Shown in pieces: positions 49,395 through 58,900 of a stretch of DNA of 64,000 nt. Location: NCBI GenBank assembly GCA_964437445.1, contig CAYTGR010000005.1, positions 62,001 through 126,000 of the forward strand, given 5' to 3'. Made by a program: the position numbers and the translations under genes. The notes beneath the pieces are model-generated. The model worked only from the letters and a program-made list of their open reading frames with translations, ran no database searches and was not told the origin of the DNA. This DNA comes from CAYTGR01 sp964437445. GTDB lineage: Bacteria > Chloroflexota > Anaerolineae > B4-G1 > SLSP01. Position 1 is the first letter of the stretch. Every line of letters begins with the position of its first letter.

Positions 49395-50912
49395 ATGAGA
49401 CCAAGCGGTGATCTGCCCCGCACTCGCCATAACCTGACCACTGGGTGGCGAGCCTATGGCCTGGGTCTGGGGTTGGTGGTTCTCGCCAGCCTGCTGGGCC
49501 TGGCCCTAAAACACTGGCACACCTCGGCCAATCAAGTGCTGACTTATCTGGTGGCCGTCGTGGTCGCGGCCGTCTACTTAGGGCGCGGCCCGGCGCTGCT
49601 GGTCTCTTGCTTGAGCGTGGTCGCCTTTGATTTCTTCATCATTCCGCCGCCGATTACCCTTGCCATTCCCGGCCCGGAAAATCTGCTCACCTTGATAGAA
49701 CTGCTGGTCGTCAGCCTGGTCATCAGCAGCCTGACCACCCGGCTCAAAACCCAAATTGCCCAGCAACAACGCCAGGCGCTTGCCACCCAGGCACTCTATG
49801 CCATGAGTCGTGATCTGGCTGCCGCTGAAGACCTGCCAGCTATCATTCAGGCTATCGTGGCCAATATCGGACAGACGTTTGAGCGCGAGGCCGTCATCCT
49901 GTTGCCGGCCTCAACACCAGAAGGCGACTTCAAAGCCTATCCAACCGAAAATATTGCCTGGCTCGACGCCCAGGAAAAGGCCACTGCCGTCTGGGTCCGT
50001 GAACACCAGGAACCTGCCGGGCGCGGCACGGATAGCTACCCCCAGGCGCAAGCCCATTATCTTCCCCTCCGCACGGCCCAAACTGACATAGGTGTACTGG
50101 GAGTCCGGCCGGTTACTCCTGGTCCCTATCTGACCCCCGAACAGCGCCAGTTTTTGGCAACGTTCGCCAGTGTTGCCAGCCTGGCAATTGAGCGCGTCCG
50201 GTTGGCCGAAACCGCACGCCGAGCCCAGGTATTGGAAGCCACTGAAAAACTGCAAACAGCATTGCTTAATGCCATTTCCCACGACCTGCGAACCCCGCTG
50301 GTCACAATCACCGGGGCACTCACCGGCCTGGAACAAAACACAATGCCCCTGGATGATCTGAGCCGCCAACAAATGATCCGCACTGCCCGTGAAGAAGCTC
50401 AACGGTTGAACTGGCTGGTCGGCAATCTATTAGACATGACGCGCTTAGAGGCCGGCACCCTACACATCAAACGGACCCCCTGCGATATAGCCGATGTGAT
50501 CGGCACTGCTTTGGAGCAAATCGGCAGTCGCCTGAACGAGCGGCCGCTCACGCTCACCGTTCCAGCCCCCCTTCCCCTGGTGCAAATGGATTTTGTGCTG
50601 ATCGCCCACGTCCTGATCAACCTGTTGGACAACGCACTCAAATACTCGCCAGCCGGCTCCCCGCTGGAAATCAGCGCGCAGCTGCACGAGACTACGGTTG
50701 AAATTGCAGTGGCCGATCACGGGCCGGGTCTCTCGCAGGAAAACCTGGAACGAGTTTTTGACAAATTCTACCGTGCTTCCCCCACCGCCTGGACCACCGG
50801 CATCGGCCTGGGGCTTTCCATCAGCAAAGGAATTGTGGAGGCGCATGGAGGGCAGATTTGGGCCCAAAATCATCCAACCGGCGGCCCTGTGTCCACCTGG
50901 CGCTCCCGCTGA
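49395..50912 (+). CDS. KdpD-like sensor kinase lacking the N-terminal sensor, with a 3'-end frameshift
   Basis: The 505-residue protein corresponds to the C-terminal half of KdpD: four membrane helices of the DUF4118 domain (to about 110), a GAF-like domain, HisKA with His296 (AISHDLRTPL) and an HATPase domain (LLDNALKYSPAGS, IGLGLSISKGIVEAHGG). The KdpD N-terminal and USP domains are absent. The end reads GGPVSTWRSR. Adding one T after 50891 would give GGPVFHLALPL, the usual kinase ending, and extend the frame to 50968. One base is therefore probably missing. The adjacent kdpE is clearly broken. Confidence 0.8.
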   Translation: MRPSGDLPRTRHNLTTGWRAYGLGLGLVVLASLLGLALKHWHTSANQVLTYLVAVVVAAVYLGRGPALLVSCLSVVAFDFFIIPPPITLAIPGPENLLTLIELLVVSLVISSLTTRLKTQIAQQQRQALATQALYAMSRDLAAAEDLPAIIQAIVANIGQTFEREAVILLPASTPEGDFKAYPTENIAWLDAQEKATAVWVREHQEPAGRGTDSYPQAQAHYLPLRTAQTDIGVLGVRPVTPGPYLTPEQRQFLATFASVASLAIERVRLAETARRAQVLEATEKLQTALLNAISHDLRTPLVTITGALTGLEQNTMPLDDLSRQQMIRTAREEAQRLNWLVGNLLDMTRLEAGTLHIKRTPCDIADVIGTALEQIGSRLNERPLTLTVPAPLPLVQMDFVLIAHVLINLLDNALKYSPAGSPLEISAQLHETTVEIAVADHGPGLSQENLERVFDKFYRASPTAWTTGIGLGLSISKGIVEAHGGQIWAQNHPTGGPVSTWRSR

Positions 50913-50945
50913 CCGACACCTCTCCTACCCCTCTAAAAAACAGCC

Positions 50946-51247
50946 ATGCCCAACAGTCTGATTGTTGACGATGAACAAGCCATCTGGCGCTTCCTTGACA
51001 CTACCCTGAGCGCCCAGGGGTACACCGTGCAGGAAGCTGCTTCAGGCGCGGCTGCGTTGGAGATCGCTACCCCCAACCGCCTGATTTGATCATCCGGGAC
51101 TTGGGGTTACCCGAAGCCTATGCCAACGAACTGCACCTGCTGCGGGTCAACATCAGCAACCTACGACAGAAAATTGAGCCAAACCCCACCCGCCCCTTTT
51201 ACATCCTGACCGAACCGGGGGTCGGCTACCGGCTGCGCACGGAATAA
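50946..51247 (+). pseudogene. Remnant of a KdpE/OmpR-type response regulator
   Basis: MPNSLIVDDEQAIWRF is a receiver-domain start and runs to a TGA at 51087-51089. In another frame PDLIIRDLGLPE is followed directly by ANELHLLRVNISNLRQKIE and ends GVGYRLRTE, the end of an OmpR winged helix. So the gene has a frameshift near 51084 and an internal deletion that joins the receiver's phospho-acceptor segment to the DNA-recognition helix, removing roughly 100 or more codons. It cannot encode a working regulator. Its last 22 nt overlap the convergent flavoprotein gene. Confidence 0.85.
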
Positions 51248-52530
51248 CGTTGCGCCGCGCTCTCCCCGGCGATGTAACCGGTGGAGAACGCTGCCTGCAA
51301 GTTAAAACCACCCGTGTCGGCCGCCAGGTCCAGCACCTCGCCGGCCAGGAAAAGCCCCGCCACTTTGCGGGAGGCTAACGTGCGCGGCTCCACTTCGTCC
51401 AATGCCACGCCGCCCGCCGTCACCATGCCGGCGGCCAGCGGCAGCGAGCCTGTGATCCGCCAACGGAAATCCTTGAGCAGCGCCGCCAGCGCGTCGCGCT
51501 CCGCCGCCCGTAGCGTGTGAACCGGCCGTTCCAGCCCCAATCCGCTCTCGGCAGCCAATACCTCGGCCAGCGATTTCGGTCCCCACCCCGCCAGCAACGC
51601 CGGTAATCGCCGCTGCGGAAGGTGCTCAAACTCCCGCTGCAACCGCGCCCGCACCTCTTCCGGCGTCATCCCCGGCTTGAGGTCAATAGAAAGCGTCACC
51701 TTCTGACCGGCACGCAGCGCAGCTACCGCCGCCAGGGAAAGACTGAGCACCAGCGGGCCGGAGAGACCAAAGTGGGTGAAAAGCAGCTCACCCACCGGCG
51801 GAACAGGATACGGTGGGGCCAGCCGTTGCTCCGGCGCGTTGCCCGCCTGCGTCCACAACGTGCAGCGGATGTTGCGCAGGCTGACCCCCTGCAGCGCCTG
51901 CGCGCGCCGCTTCTCATAGACGGTGAGCGGGACCAGCGCCGGCCGCAAGGGGACGAGCGTGTGCCCAACGGCCTCCGCCATCCGGTAACCGTCGCCGGTA
52001 GAGCCGGTGGCCGGCCATGAGGCGCCGCCCGTCGTCAGGATGACCGCCCGCGCCGGCAAGAATTCCTCGCTCTTGAGCCGCACGCCCTGGATTTGCCCGG
52101 CAGCAACCTGCAACGCGGTCACAGGGGCGCCGGTGCGCACCGTGGCGCCCTGCTCCGTTGCATAGCGCAACAAGGCCTCGCGCACGTCGCTCGCCTTGCC
52201 AGAAGCCGGGAAGATCCGCCCGCCGCGCTCAGTCTGCGTCTTGACGCCATAGCGCGTTAGTAGCGCCAGCAATTCATCGCGGAAGAAACGGTGAAAGACA
52301 TTGCGCAGGAAGACTCCCTGCGGGCCAAAGTAGGCGAGGAATTCCTCCAACGGCACGCTGTTGGTGAGGTTGCACCGCTCCTTGCCGGTGACCAGCAACT
52401 TGCGCCCCACCTCGTCCATCTTCTCCAACAGGAGCACGCGCGCGCCGCACTCGGCCGCACGTCCGGCGGCCAGCAACCCGGCAGCCCCGCCGCCGACGAC
52501 GATCACATCCCAAAATTTTCTAACGGACAT
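51226..52530 (-). CDS. BaiN/HI0933-family NAD(P)/FAD-dependent oxidoreductase
   Basis: The 434-residue flavoprotein has the FAD-binding GGGAAGLLAAGRAAE near residue 13 and the family motifs LLVTGKERCNLTN and GRIFPASGKASDV. It ends with the LFLAGEVLDLAADTGGFNLQAAFSTG cofactor segment typical of the HI0933/BaiN group. Substrates of this group are mostly unknown. The gene's 3' end overlaps the kdpE remnant. The cupin gene is just upstream on the same strand. Confidence 0.9.
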   Translation of the reverse strand: MSVRKFWDVIVVGGGAAGLLAAGRAAECGARVLLLEKMDEVGRKLLVTGKERCNLTNSVPLEEFLAYFGPQGVFLRNVFHRFFRDELLALLTRYGVKTQTERGGRIFPASGKASDVREALLRYATEQGATVRTGAPVTALQVAAGQIQGVRLKSEEFLPARAVILTTGGASWPATGSTGDGYRMAEAVGHTLVPLRPALVPLTVYEKRRAQALQGVSLRNIRCTLWTQAGNAPEQRLAPPYPVPPVGELLFTHFGLSGPLVLSLSLAAVAALRAGQKVTLSIDLKPGMTPEEVRARLQREFEHLPQRRLPALLAGWGPKSLAEVLAAESGLGLERPVHTLRAAERDALAALLKDFRWRITGSLPLAAGMVTAGGVALDEVEPRTLASRKVAGLFLAGEVLDLAADTGGFNLQAAFSTGYIAGESAAQRYSVRSR

Positions 52531-52548
52531 CGGTTCCCTGTCAGGTAG

Positions 52549-52566
52549 GGTAAACTTTAGTTTGCA
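52549..52566. repeat. Short dispersed palindrome copy
   Basis: TAAACTTTAGTTTGC with flanking GGTAGGG belongs to the CAAACTT/AGTTTG family seen at 5019, 19775, 19801, 54751 and 54775. It fills the short gap before the flavoprotein gene. Confidence 0.6.
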
Positions 52567-52577
52567 GATACGGCTGC

Positions 52578-53132
52578 TTAGGGCCGCCGCAGCCCCACGA
52601 CGATCAGCCGTAGCGGCAACTCGCCCTCGACGGCCACACAGTGATATTCACCACCACGGACCAGCGCCGCGTCACCAGGGCGCAGTGGCCGTGTAATGAT
52701 GGGGCTGCCGGTCGTCATGCGATGGTAGAGCCGCCCCTGCCCGGCCACCACGTAGAAAAGCTCGTCCACGTCCCCGTGCGCCTGCATCCCGGTGCGCGCA
52801 CCGGGTTCCAACGTGGTATCGTGCAGAAATTCCAGCGTCGCGCCGGCCAACAGCTGTTCCTCCGTGCCAGACTGCTCGCTGAAGAGCCAGCGGACGATGG
52901 CCGCGCCCTGCCCCTGCCACGGCTCCGGCTGCTCCGGGGCGGGATCGGCCGGCGCATAACGCACCCGTGCAATCAGCGCCGCCCGCTTGAAGACGACCCC
53001 ACCCACCTGGTCATACGGCGCGCGGTTGATGTTGGCCCACTCACCGGGCCGGTGGAATTTCTCCGCCGGGACCGGTTCCGGTTCCCAAGGCGTGACGACC
53101 GCGCTGTTGTCTGCCGTCTCTTGCTCGTTCAC
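52578..53132 (-). CDS. Cupin-domain protein
   Basis: The 184-residue protein has a single cupin barrel with metal-ligand motifs: TGMQAHGDVDELFYVVAGQGRLYHR (motif 1, one His and Glu) and PGDAALVRGGEYHCVAVEG (motif 2 His). The first 80 residues are an unassigned lead-in. It could be a small metal-dependent enzyme or sugar-binding protein; substrate unknown. It shares its strand with the flavoprotein downstream, with 47 nt between them. Confidence 0.8.
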   Translation of the reverse strand: MNEQETADNSAVVTPWEPEPVPAEKFHRPGEWANINRAPYDQVGGVVFKRAALIARVRYAPADPAPEQPEPWQGQGAAIVRWLFSEQSGTEEQLLAGATLEFLHDTTLEPGARTGMQAHGDVDELFYVVAGQGRLYHRMTTGSPIITRPLRPGDAALVRGGEYHCVAVEGELPLRLIVVGLRRP

Positions 53133-53177
53133 AACATCACCTCACAATGAGTGTCCGCTCCTCGCGCAGCACACGAG

Positions 53178-53226
53178 GAAAAAATAAGAGTGATTTTTGG
53201 GCGCGCTATACGCGCCCAAAAATCAC
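53178..53226 (-). terminator. Strong terminator downstream of the serpin gene
   Basis: A perfect 16-bp stem (53190-53205 with 53211-53226, loop CTATA) is followed on the minus strand by a T-rich tract (53187-53178, TCTTATTTTTT). Confidence 0.85.
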
Positions 53227-53278
53227 CTTCTTTGGATTCTTTCTTGTGCCTTCAGGCCCCCTACAATCCCTGGCATTC

Positions 53279-54574
53279 CTACTCCGCCGGGTTGAGCAGC
53301 CGCCCCATGAACAAAATGGTGCCCGTCTGCGTGTCACGGATCAGGTAGATAAAGGGCCGGTCTACCGTCAGCCGCACCGGTTCAGCGGGCAGGCCGGTAG
53401 CGACCATCACGATGGCGGTCGCGGCTGCGGCCTCCGTGCCTGCCTCGTTCACGTCCACAAACGCTTTGTGCAAGACTGCTCCAATCGCCAAATCGCGGTT
53501 GCCATCCATACCGGAAAAGTCCGCCTGGCCCGGTGTGAACGCCGCCGGCATCCCCAACGCGGCTAACGTATCGGCCAGACTGAGCGACGTTTCGGAACGG
53601 AACTTCGGCATTGTCACCATGACCTGCTGCCAGTCCAATGCCGCCAAAATGTCGTCCAGCTGCCTGACCGTCAACCCCGACTCAAAAGCCAGCCACGTGC
53701 CGGCGTCGGGCACGATGAGCACCATGGCGGTCTTGTCACCCTGGTAAGGGAGCTCCACCGCCTGATAGCCCTTCCCCTGTGCATAGCGGACGGATTCGGC
53801 CTTGCCCCACTTCATCATTGGCACGGAGACCTGGCTGCCACCCACCAACGTGAACGGCCCGTTGGCGGTCAGCTCTTCCTCAAAGGGGTCGCGCCAGCCG
53901 GCTTTGAAATAGATGGCATTTGCCAACACCAGACGGGCATCGTCAGAAAGCGTGCCTGGCGGGATCAGGTCCTTGATCTTATCCTTCGTCTGCTCACTCA
54001 CCCAGCCGTTGATGGCCTGGCGCGCCACCTCCACGTCGCGCTTGAAATCCACCAGCCGCAGCCCGGCACCATAGGAACGCGCCAGCGTCTCCAGGAATTC
54101 AGGGCGGAAGGTGTAACCCTGCTGGCCCCACAACGAGTTGGCAATGTGCAGTTCAAAAGGATACTTCTCCCCCTCATTCTGGGCCGGCGTGGCCTGCAAG
54201 GTCTGGTCCAGCGCGTTGAACGCCGGATGCAGCCGTTCCTGCGATAGCGTGAAGTGCAGCGTCTGCGCCATCTGCTGCTCGGTCTCTCCCCGTGCGCCCG
54301 CGTAGGTCATGGCCAGCGCCGCCGAAATGCTGTACGGCGAGAAAAAAAGGTTGCCCGGCTCGCCGCGCACCGCCTGATACAGGTCCAGCGCGAAGGCGGT
54401 GTTACCGGTCGCCAGCGCCTGTAAGTCATCCGGCGAGACATGGGGGGCGGTCTCGCGTGTCACATCCGCCTGGGCCACATTGGCGCCGGCAGTCGGCCCG
54501 CCGCACGCGGTGACCAGCATCATAACCCATAGCAGCACCAGCCCACTCCGTCCTGGCCTCATCGGGCTTCTCAT
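53279..54574 (-). CDS. Serpin-family protease inhibitor lipoprotein
   Basis: The 431-residue protein has a lipobox signal (MLVTACGG) and a full serpin fold (NTAFALDLYQ, NLFFSPYSISAALAM, VLANAIYFKAGW, then DRPFIYLIRD and GTILFMGRLLNP at the end). The hinge of the reactive loop is DVNEAGTEAAAATA, the small-residue pattern of inhibitory serpins. P1 falls near VATG by counting, so target specificity is uncertain. It is probably displayed on the cell surface to block host, grazer or its own secreted proteases. TTAAGGAGG precedes the ATG. Confidence 0.93.
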   Translation of the reverse strand: MRSPMRPGRSGLVLLWVMMLVTACGGPTAGANVAQADVTRETAPHVSPDDLQALATGNTAFALDLYQAVRGEPGNLFFSPYSISAALAMTYAGARGETEQQMAQTLHFTLSQERLHPAFNALDQTLQATPAQNEGEKYPFELHIANSLWGQQGYTFRPEFLETLARSYGAGLRLVDFKRDVEVARQAINGWVSEQTKDKIKDLIPPGTLSDDARLVLANAIYFKAGWRDPFEEELTANGPFTLVGGSQVSVPMMKWGKAESVRYAQGKGYQAVELPYQGDKTAMVLIVPDAGTWLAFESGLTVRQLDDILAALDWQQVMVTMPKFRSETSLSLADTLAALGMPAAFTPGQADFSGMDGNRDLAIGAVLHKAFVDVNEAGTEAAAATAIVMVATGLPAEPVRLTVDRPFIYLIRDTQTGTILFMGRLLNPAE

Positions 54575-54645
54575 GGTTACCTCCTTAAAATCAAAACGCC
54601 AGTTGCTACCTGCCGCTGGCAGGTAGCCGGTCCGCGTTTGCCCCT

Positions 54646-54790
54646 TGACCGCAGACTACCCTGCTGACCGCTGGTGGTCTGCGGGCAATCGTCCGTGGTC
54701 GCCCGGCAATGTTTAGACGCCCGCCCGGCCTGGTTCCCATCCCGCATAGCGCAAACTTCAGTTGGCGTCTGGCGGCCAACTAAAGTTTGC
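54646..54790. repeat. Heptamer-word element and two CAAACTT palindromes upstream of the serpin gene
   Basis: A degenerate GACCGC/GTGGTC-type element occupies 54646-54703. GCAAACTTCAGTTGGC (54751-54766) and GCCAACTAAAGTTTGC (54775-54790) follow as near-inverted copies of one another. Confidence 0.65.
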
Positions 54791-54799
54791 CCTACCTCG

Positions 54800-55849
54800 C
54801 TAAGGCCGGCCCCGCCGCGACATCATGCCGCCGGCCCGCCGGTGGCGGACGGCGACGAGTTCACTCAGGATGGAAAGCGCGATCATCCCTGATTCCTTAC
54901 CGCCGATGTCTAACCCCACCGGACCATAGATGCGGGCCAAGTCCTCCTCCGTGAAGTTGAGCGCGAGCAGCGCAGCGCGACGTTCAGCCTGGGTCTTCTT
55001 GCTGCCCAAAAAGCCGATGTAGTAAGCCTGGCTTTTGAGCGCCAGCTGGAGCGCCGGCAGGTCAAACTTAGGATCGTGGAAGAGGACAACCACCGCCCAG
55101 CCCGGCCCCAGTTCCTCCGGCGTGAAACAATCCTGGGGCCAGCCGAAGCGCGTCTCCACGCCGGGGAAACGGTCCTCGCGCAGAAAGGCACGGCGGGCGT
55201 CGCTGACGATCACCTGGAAACCCATGACGGCGCCCAGCTGTGCCAGTGGCACGGCGATATCGGTCGCCCCGAAGATGAGCAACGTGATGGGCGGCGGCAC
55301 CACCTCCACGAAGACCTCGCCCTGGGGATAACGCCGTTTCTCGGCGAGCGGTCCCGGCCAGGCAGCGCTCAGATCCGCCACGACCGCCGTATCCAGCGCC
55401 GGGTCGCCCAGCGTGCCCTGGACGGCCCCACTGGCGTCGCGTAGCAGATGGGCGGTGCGCCCCACTCCCAGCAGCGAGGCCAAGCCCACCGGTCGCCGCG
55501 CCTCAATTTCGGCGATGAAAGTCTCGTAGAGCGGATTCCACCGCTCCACCAGGATGTCCAGCTCGCCGCCACAAGAGAGGCCCGCGCCCCACGCCTGCTC
55601 GTCGCTCACGCCAAAGTAGGGCCGGCGGATCAGCCCTTCGCCACGCAGGACGGCCTCCAGTTCGGCCACCGTGTCGCCGTCCACGCAGCCGCTGCTCACC
55701 GAGCCGGCGATCTCGCCCGCACTGTTGAGCGCCATCCGCGTTCCCGCCGGGCGCAATGAGGAGCCTTTGGTCTCCACAATCGTCGCCAGGGCAATCTCCC
55801 GCTGCCCGGCAGCCAGCCAACGTTTTAACTCTGGAATAATCTCGCGCAT
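54800..55849 (-). CDS. XdhC/CoxI-family protein
   Basis: The 349-residue protein has the XdhC N-terminal domain (ATIVETKGSSLRPAGTRMAL, GSVSSGCVDGDT, LSCGGELDILVE) and the C-terminal Rossmann-like domain (LLIFGATDIAVPLAQLG, IGFLGSKKT). XdhC proteins help insert or sulfurate the molybdenum cofactor of xanthine dehydrogenase/CO dehydrogenase-type enzymes. No such enzyme gene is in the window. It shares strand with the GH113-like gene upstream, with an AT-rich inverted repeat between. Confidence 0.88.
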   Translation of the reverse strand: MREIIPELKRWLAAGQREIALATIVETKGSSLRPAGTRMALNSAGEIAGSVSSGCVDGDTVAELEAVLRGEGLIRRPYFGVSDEQAWGAGLSCGGELDILVERWNPLYETFIAEIEARRPVGLASLLGVGRTAHLLRDASGAVQGTLGDPALDTAVVADLSAAWPGPLAEKRRYPQGEVFVEVVPPPITLLIFGATDIAVPLAQLGAVMGFQVIVSDARRAFLREDRFPGVETRFGWPQDCFTPEELGPGWAVVVLFHDPKFDLPALQLALKSQAYYIGFLGSKKTQAERRAALLALNFTEEDLARIYGPVGLDIGGKESGMIALSILSELVAVRHRRAGGMMSRRGRP

Positions 55850-55872
55850 TAGGCAATCCTTTCGTCAATTGG

Positions 55873-55905
55873 TGATTATTTTACAATTTAAAAGTGTAAA
55901 AATCA
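55873..55905. terminator. AT-rich inverted repeat after the GH113-like gene
   Basis: TGATTATTTTACA (55873-55885) pairs, with one bulge, with TGTAAAAATCA (55895-55905). Confidence 0.4.
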
Positions 55906-55940
55906 TTGTTAATTTAAAAACGCCGCCTATCAAAACCCCA

Positions 55941-58900
55941 TCACGGCTCAACGGTCATTTCATCCACCCACAAGTGCCACTCAGTATAGCCCACTTGAGC
56001 CGCCGCCTGAGTAGTGAGCGGCAACAGTCGCATCTCTGTAATCCGAGTCAAATCCAACACACCATCTTGATACTGACCACCAGGCGGTACCACCCACCGA
56101 TCAGCATAGTGCGGATCCCAGGGGTCGGCCGGGGTGGCACTCCCGGCTGCCAGCGTGATGGTGATCCAACGCCCGGTGCTATCGCCAAACCAGCGGGTGT
56201 TGCGCCAGACCTCCTGCACCCCGGTGGCCGGGTCAGTCTCCACCAGTTCTACCGAAAGTTCACCTCCCCATGGCGCCTGGTTGGCTGTTCTGGCCCAAAA
56301 ACGTAATTGGTGGTAGGGGCTCCAATCCTGCGGGCCAGCCAGAAAAACATGAGCAACTTGAGCATAGCGTGCCGCACCGGCCGGGATCTGACTCCACACA
56401 TGCAAGGAATGCGCACTACCCGGCGCATGAATATCGGCACTAGTCAGGATGCGCATCTCACCGGAGGCGGCCCAACGCCAGATCAGCCGGGCAGTGTAGG
56501 CATCAAAGTACTCCAGGTGATCCACCACCGGCAGGGTAGGGATTTCCGGGATTCCAACTGAGTAAGTGGAAACGGTTAACATATCCAGCCAAACGGTAAA
56601 AGTGGGATATGTAGCGCAGGACTCATCAGGAGTCAGCGTTTTTAGTGTAAGGCTGCGAATCCACTCCCGGTCCAGATAGTGATTGCCACCGGGCACTGCG
56701 CCGATGAGTACAAAGTCTGCTGGGTGTAACCAGGGCTTAGCACCGGGCGTAGTTGTAAATGAAGTCAGCGACCACAACGCCGGCTCCAGACCATAGGCTA
56801 TATATTCACCCCCCTGCAATGTACGTCCCTGCCAGCGCGTGCTCTGCCACTGCTCACCATCGCGGTCTTCAAGTACCAACGAGAGTTCGCCACCATAGGG
56901 GGGAGCATTAATCCCATCTCCCCCGATCCCCAGGATCAACGCGGTATAGGAAGAAAGGTCTACACCGCCGCCCAGGAAATAGTTACTCAGCTGTTCAAAG
57001 CGTGGATAAGCACAGGGGGTGACGGTAGTAACACGCAACGACCGGGTGGAGTTGGGGGCATGTTTGCTCGTCTCCGACAGCAGGTTGACCGTGCCGGATT
57101 GAATTGCCGCCGCCTGCCAAACCCGGGCCGCGGTGGCCGCGCTGGCATACTCAAAGGCATCCAGGACTGGTGGCATCGGCGGCGTGATCACTTCTACTGC
57201 TTCGGTGATGGCGCGCAGGGGGCCCAGCCAGAGGCGACACGTCGCCGCCCCCTCGCCCGAGGTCAACGTTTTAAGCCGAATCCCGCGTACGGCGGTCAGA
57301 TCCAGTACACCGTCGACCGCTGTCTCCCACGCCGGTACAACAAAATCGGTGGGATGCCGCCAGGGGTCGCGTTCGGAGAGCACCGCACCGCGCAGCGCAA
57401 GGCGCACCGGGCGCCAACCATCTACCGCATCGGCCGGCGGAGTCAGTGACAACCACTGCGAGGATTGCCAGGTCTCCCGCGTTTGCGAGCGCCCGTCAAT
57501 CAGCCCAACGGCCAGCTCACAGCCCGCCGGATCACCGGGATATGGCTCGGTGCGAACCCAAAGTTCCAGGCCAGCGTAGCCATGCCAGTCGCGATCGCCG
57601 TCGCAAAAATAGAGATCCATCTGTTGAAAACGGCCGGTCCCGCTGGGGATAGTTGTTTCCACCAGAAGTGTGCGCGTCACTCCAGACAGAGGTGGCGGAT
57701 GGGCCAGCTCCACAGTAAAAGTCACTGGGCCAGAAGCAGACACCTGCCAGCTATAGGTCACCTGTTCAGCAACAGTATATTCCATCGTATGGACTAACGC
57801 CACGGTCGGCTGCGCCGTCCATTGCGGAGGAGGGCGGCCTGGCCCGCCAAACCAGGATTGTACGGTCAACGCCGCCGGTTTGCCGAGAATACTATAATCG
57901 GTGTTGCCCGCACCACCGCGCAGGGCGGTTGCGCAGCCACCATCAGGGACATATTGCCACAGAAACGCGCCGGCAAGCCAGGGCTGTTGCCCCAGCATCT
58001 GAAACAAAGCTTCATACAGCACTGCCTGTCCCACACCGTTATAGGCAATAGATTCCTCCGGGTTCACCAGCACCATACCAGTCTGCGCATCGCGCAACAT
58101 ATTGGGGCCTTCCGTCCGCCAGGCCTCAATCCCGGCATAATCTATGCTCCGGTAGCCCACCTCAGCCAGGAGCACAGGGCGCTGGTAACGTGTATGAAGG
58201 GCTTGCAATTGGGTTACGACACCACTGGCCTGCCACTCCGCCAGCGTGCCAGTTAGCGTGGGGGTGCGCGCCATAGAAAAGTCATGGTAAAAGGTCAAGC
58301 CAATCAAATCCAAACTTTGCCAGAACCAATCCGGGAGATTGCCGTGCAACAGACTGTTTTCAGTGGCCGCATAGGTGAGCGGTCCATGATAGATCTGACG
58401 CACAGCGGTGATAACTTCAGCCCAATGAAGCAGATGGGGCGGCCGGACCAGACTATCATACTCAGTGCCGATAACAAAGAGCTCTACGTCATTATCTTCG
58501 GCCAGGCGTGCGTAGTGCAACAGGAAATCATTCGTAAAAGTGGCAAACCAGGCCGCCGATTGAGTGGGCGAGATTTCACCGCGCCACTGCGGGCCCGGAT
58601 CCACATGCGGCTTAAGCACCACCTGCAACCCGCGCCGGTGCGCATTCTGAATGAGTGCCACCACATCTTCATCACGTGGCGTCATGGGACCAGGAGCAAT
58701 CTGCGTAGTACTTATATCTTCTTGATACCAGGTTGCTAATATCGTAATAGCATTGATGCCAGTGCGCTGGAGCTCCGTCAACATTTGATCTATATTACCT
58801 GACGGGGCATAGGCATGCCCCCAGTAGCCAGCGATGCTGGCGCCCCGATAGCGCCAGTTCACACGCGGGGAGGCACATTCCCGCAGGATCAACGGCAAGT

